Below, in pieces: positions 5,306-5,395 of a stretch of 5,395 bases of DNA. The position numbers and the translations under genes are program-made. The DNA is from an uncultured Prevotella sp. (lineage in GTDB: Bacteria; Bacteroidota; Bacteroidia; Bacteroidales; Bacteroidaceae). The notes under the pieces are model-generated. The model saw nothing but the letters and a program-made list of their open reading frames with translations, ran no database searches and was not told the DNA's origin. The DNA lies in contig CALFIY010000032.1 of the NCBI GenBank assembly GCA_937877595.1, positions 1 to 5,395 of the forward strand, written 5' to 3'. How positions within the stretch are numbered: position 1 is the first letter of the stretch; each line of letters starts with the position of its first letter.

Positions 5306-5395
5306 CGCCAAAATACATAAAGAACGGAAGGGACTTTGCCCCGTTTTGCATAACTTTTTCCCGCTTTTCGCTCGTCTTTTGAAAATAATTGTGTA

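Noticed and set aside
5271..5351. 26-codon minus-strand ORF (MQNGAKSLPFF...), open upstream to the window edge
   Set aside because: It overlaps the strong plus-strand promoter and the divergent -7 elements and has no recognisable features, so intergenic sequence is more likely.
1..5395. CRISPR array, tRNA or rRNA gene, insertion sequence
   Set aside because: No regularly spaced short repeats beyond the two 36-bp copies, no tRNA-like cloverleaf or rRNA sequence noticed, and no transposase reading frame.

Overview
The window looks like chromosome from a Bacteroidales bacterium, probably Prevotella or a close relative. The main clue is the promoter style: several intergenic sites match the Bacteroidetes housekeeping pattern (TTTG, a 19-21 bp gap, then TAnnTTTG), most clearly at 162-192 and 5274-5305. 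Shine-Dalgarno sequences are weak or absent before most genes. The assignment is an inference; no rRNA or marker gene is present.

Layout. Positions 1-212 are a repeat-rich leader with a 21-bp imperfect tandem duplication and two 36-bp identical direct repeats; the second repeat carries a full promoter. From 213 to 3266 there is a three-gene plus-strand operon: a GHMP-family sugar kinase resembling plant galacturonokinase more than galactokinase, a sugar-1-phosphate nucleotidyltransferase, and a UDP-glucuronate 4-epimerase. The two spacers of the operon carry near-identical 22-bp elements. A hairpin at 3337-3357 separates the operon from a convergent bcp/PrxQ peroxiredoxin gene (3358-3813, minus), which has its own likely promoter. 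After an AT-rich gap, a family GT4-like glycosyltransferase (4078-5073, plus) stands alone and is visibly less GC-rich than the operon. Next to it, on the minus strand, is a 31-codon membrane-peptide ORF (5077-5172) that may be a small protein or the truncated start of a transporter gene. The window closes with a divergent promoter region whose plus-strand promoter (5274-5305) serves something beyond the right edge.

How the genes may work together. Read in order, the operon makes a salvage route: free D-galacturonate (plentiful when pectin is degraded) to galacturonate-1-phosphate, then to UDP-galacturonate, then to UDP-glucuronate by 4-epimerisation. This would feed capsule, LPS or exopolysaccharide synthesis without passing through catabolism. 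It would be a bacterial counterpart of the plant pathway and conceptually parallel to the Fkp fucose-salvage enzyme of Bacteroides. Substrate specificity is inferred from sequence resemblance, one active-site replacement and gene context; the sequence alone does not prove it. The downstream glycosyltransferase could use such UDP-uronates, but it is a separate transcription unit and that link is speculative.
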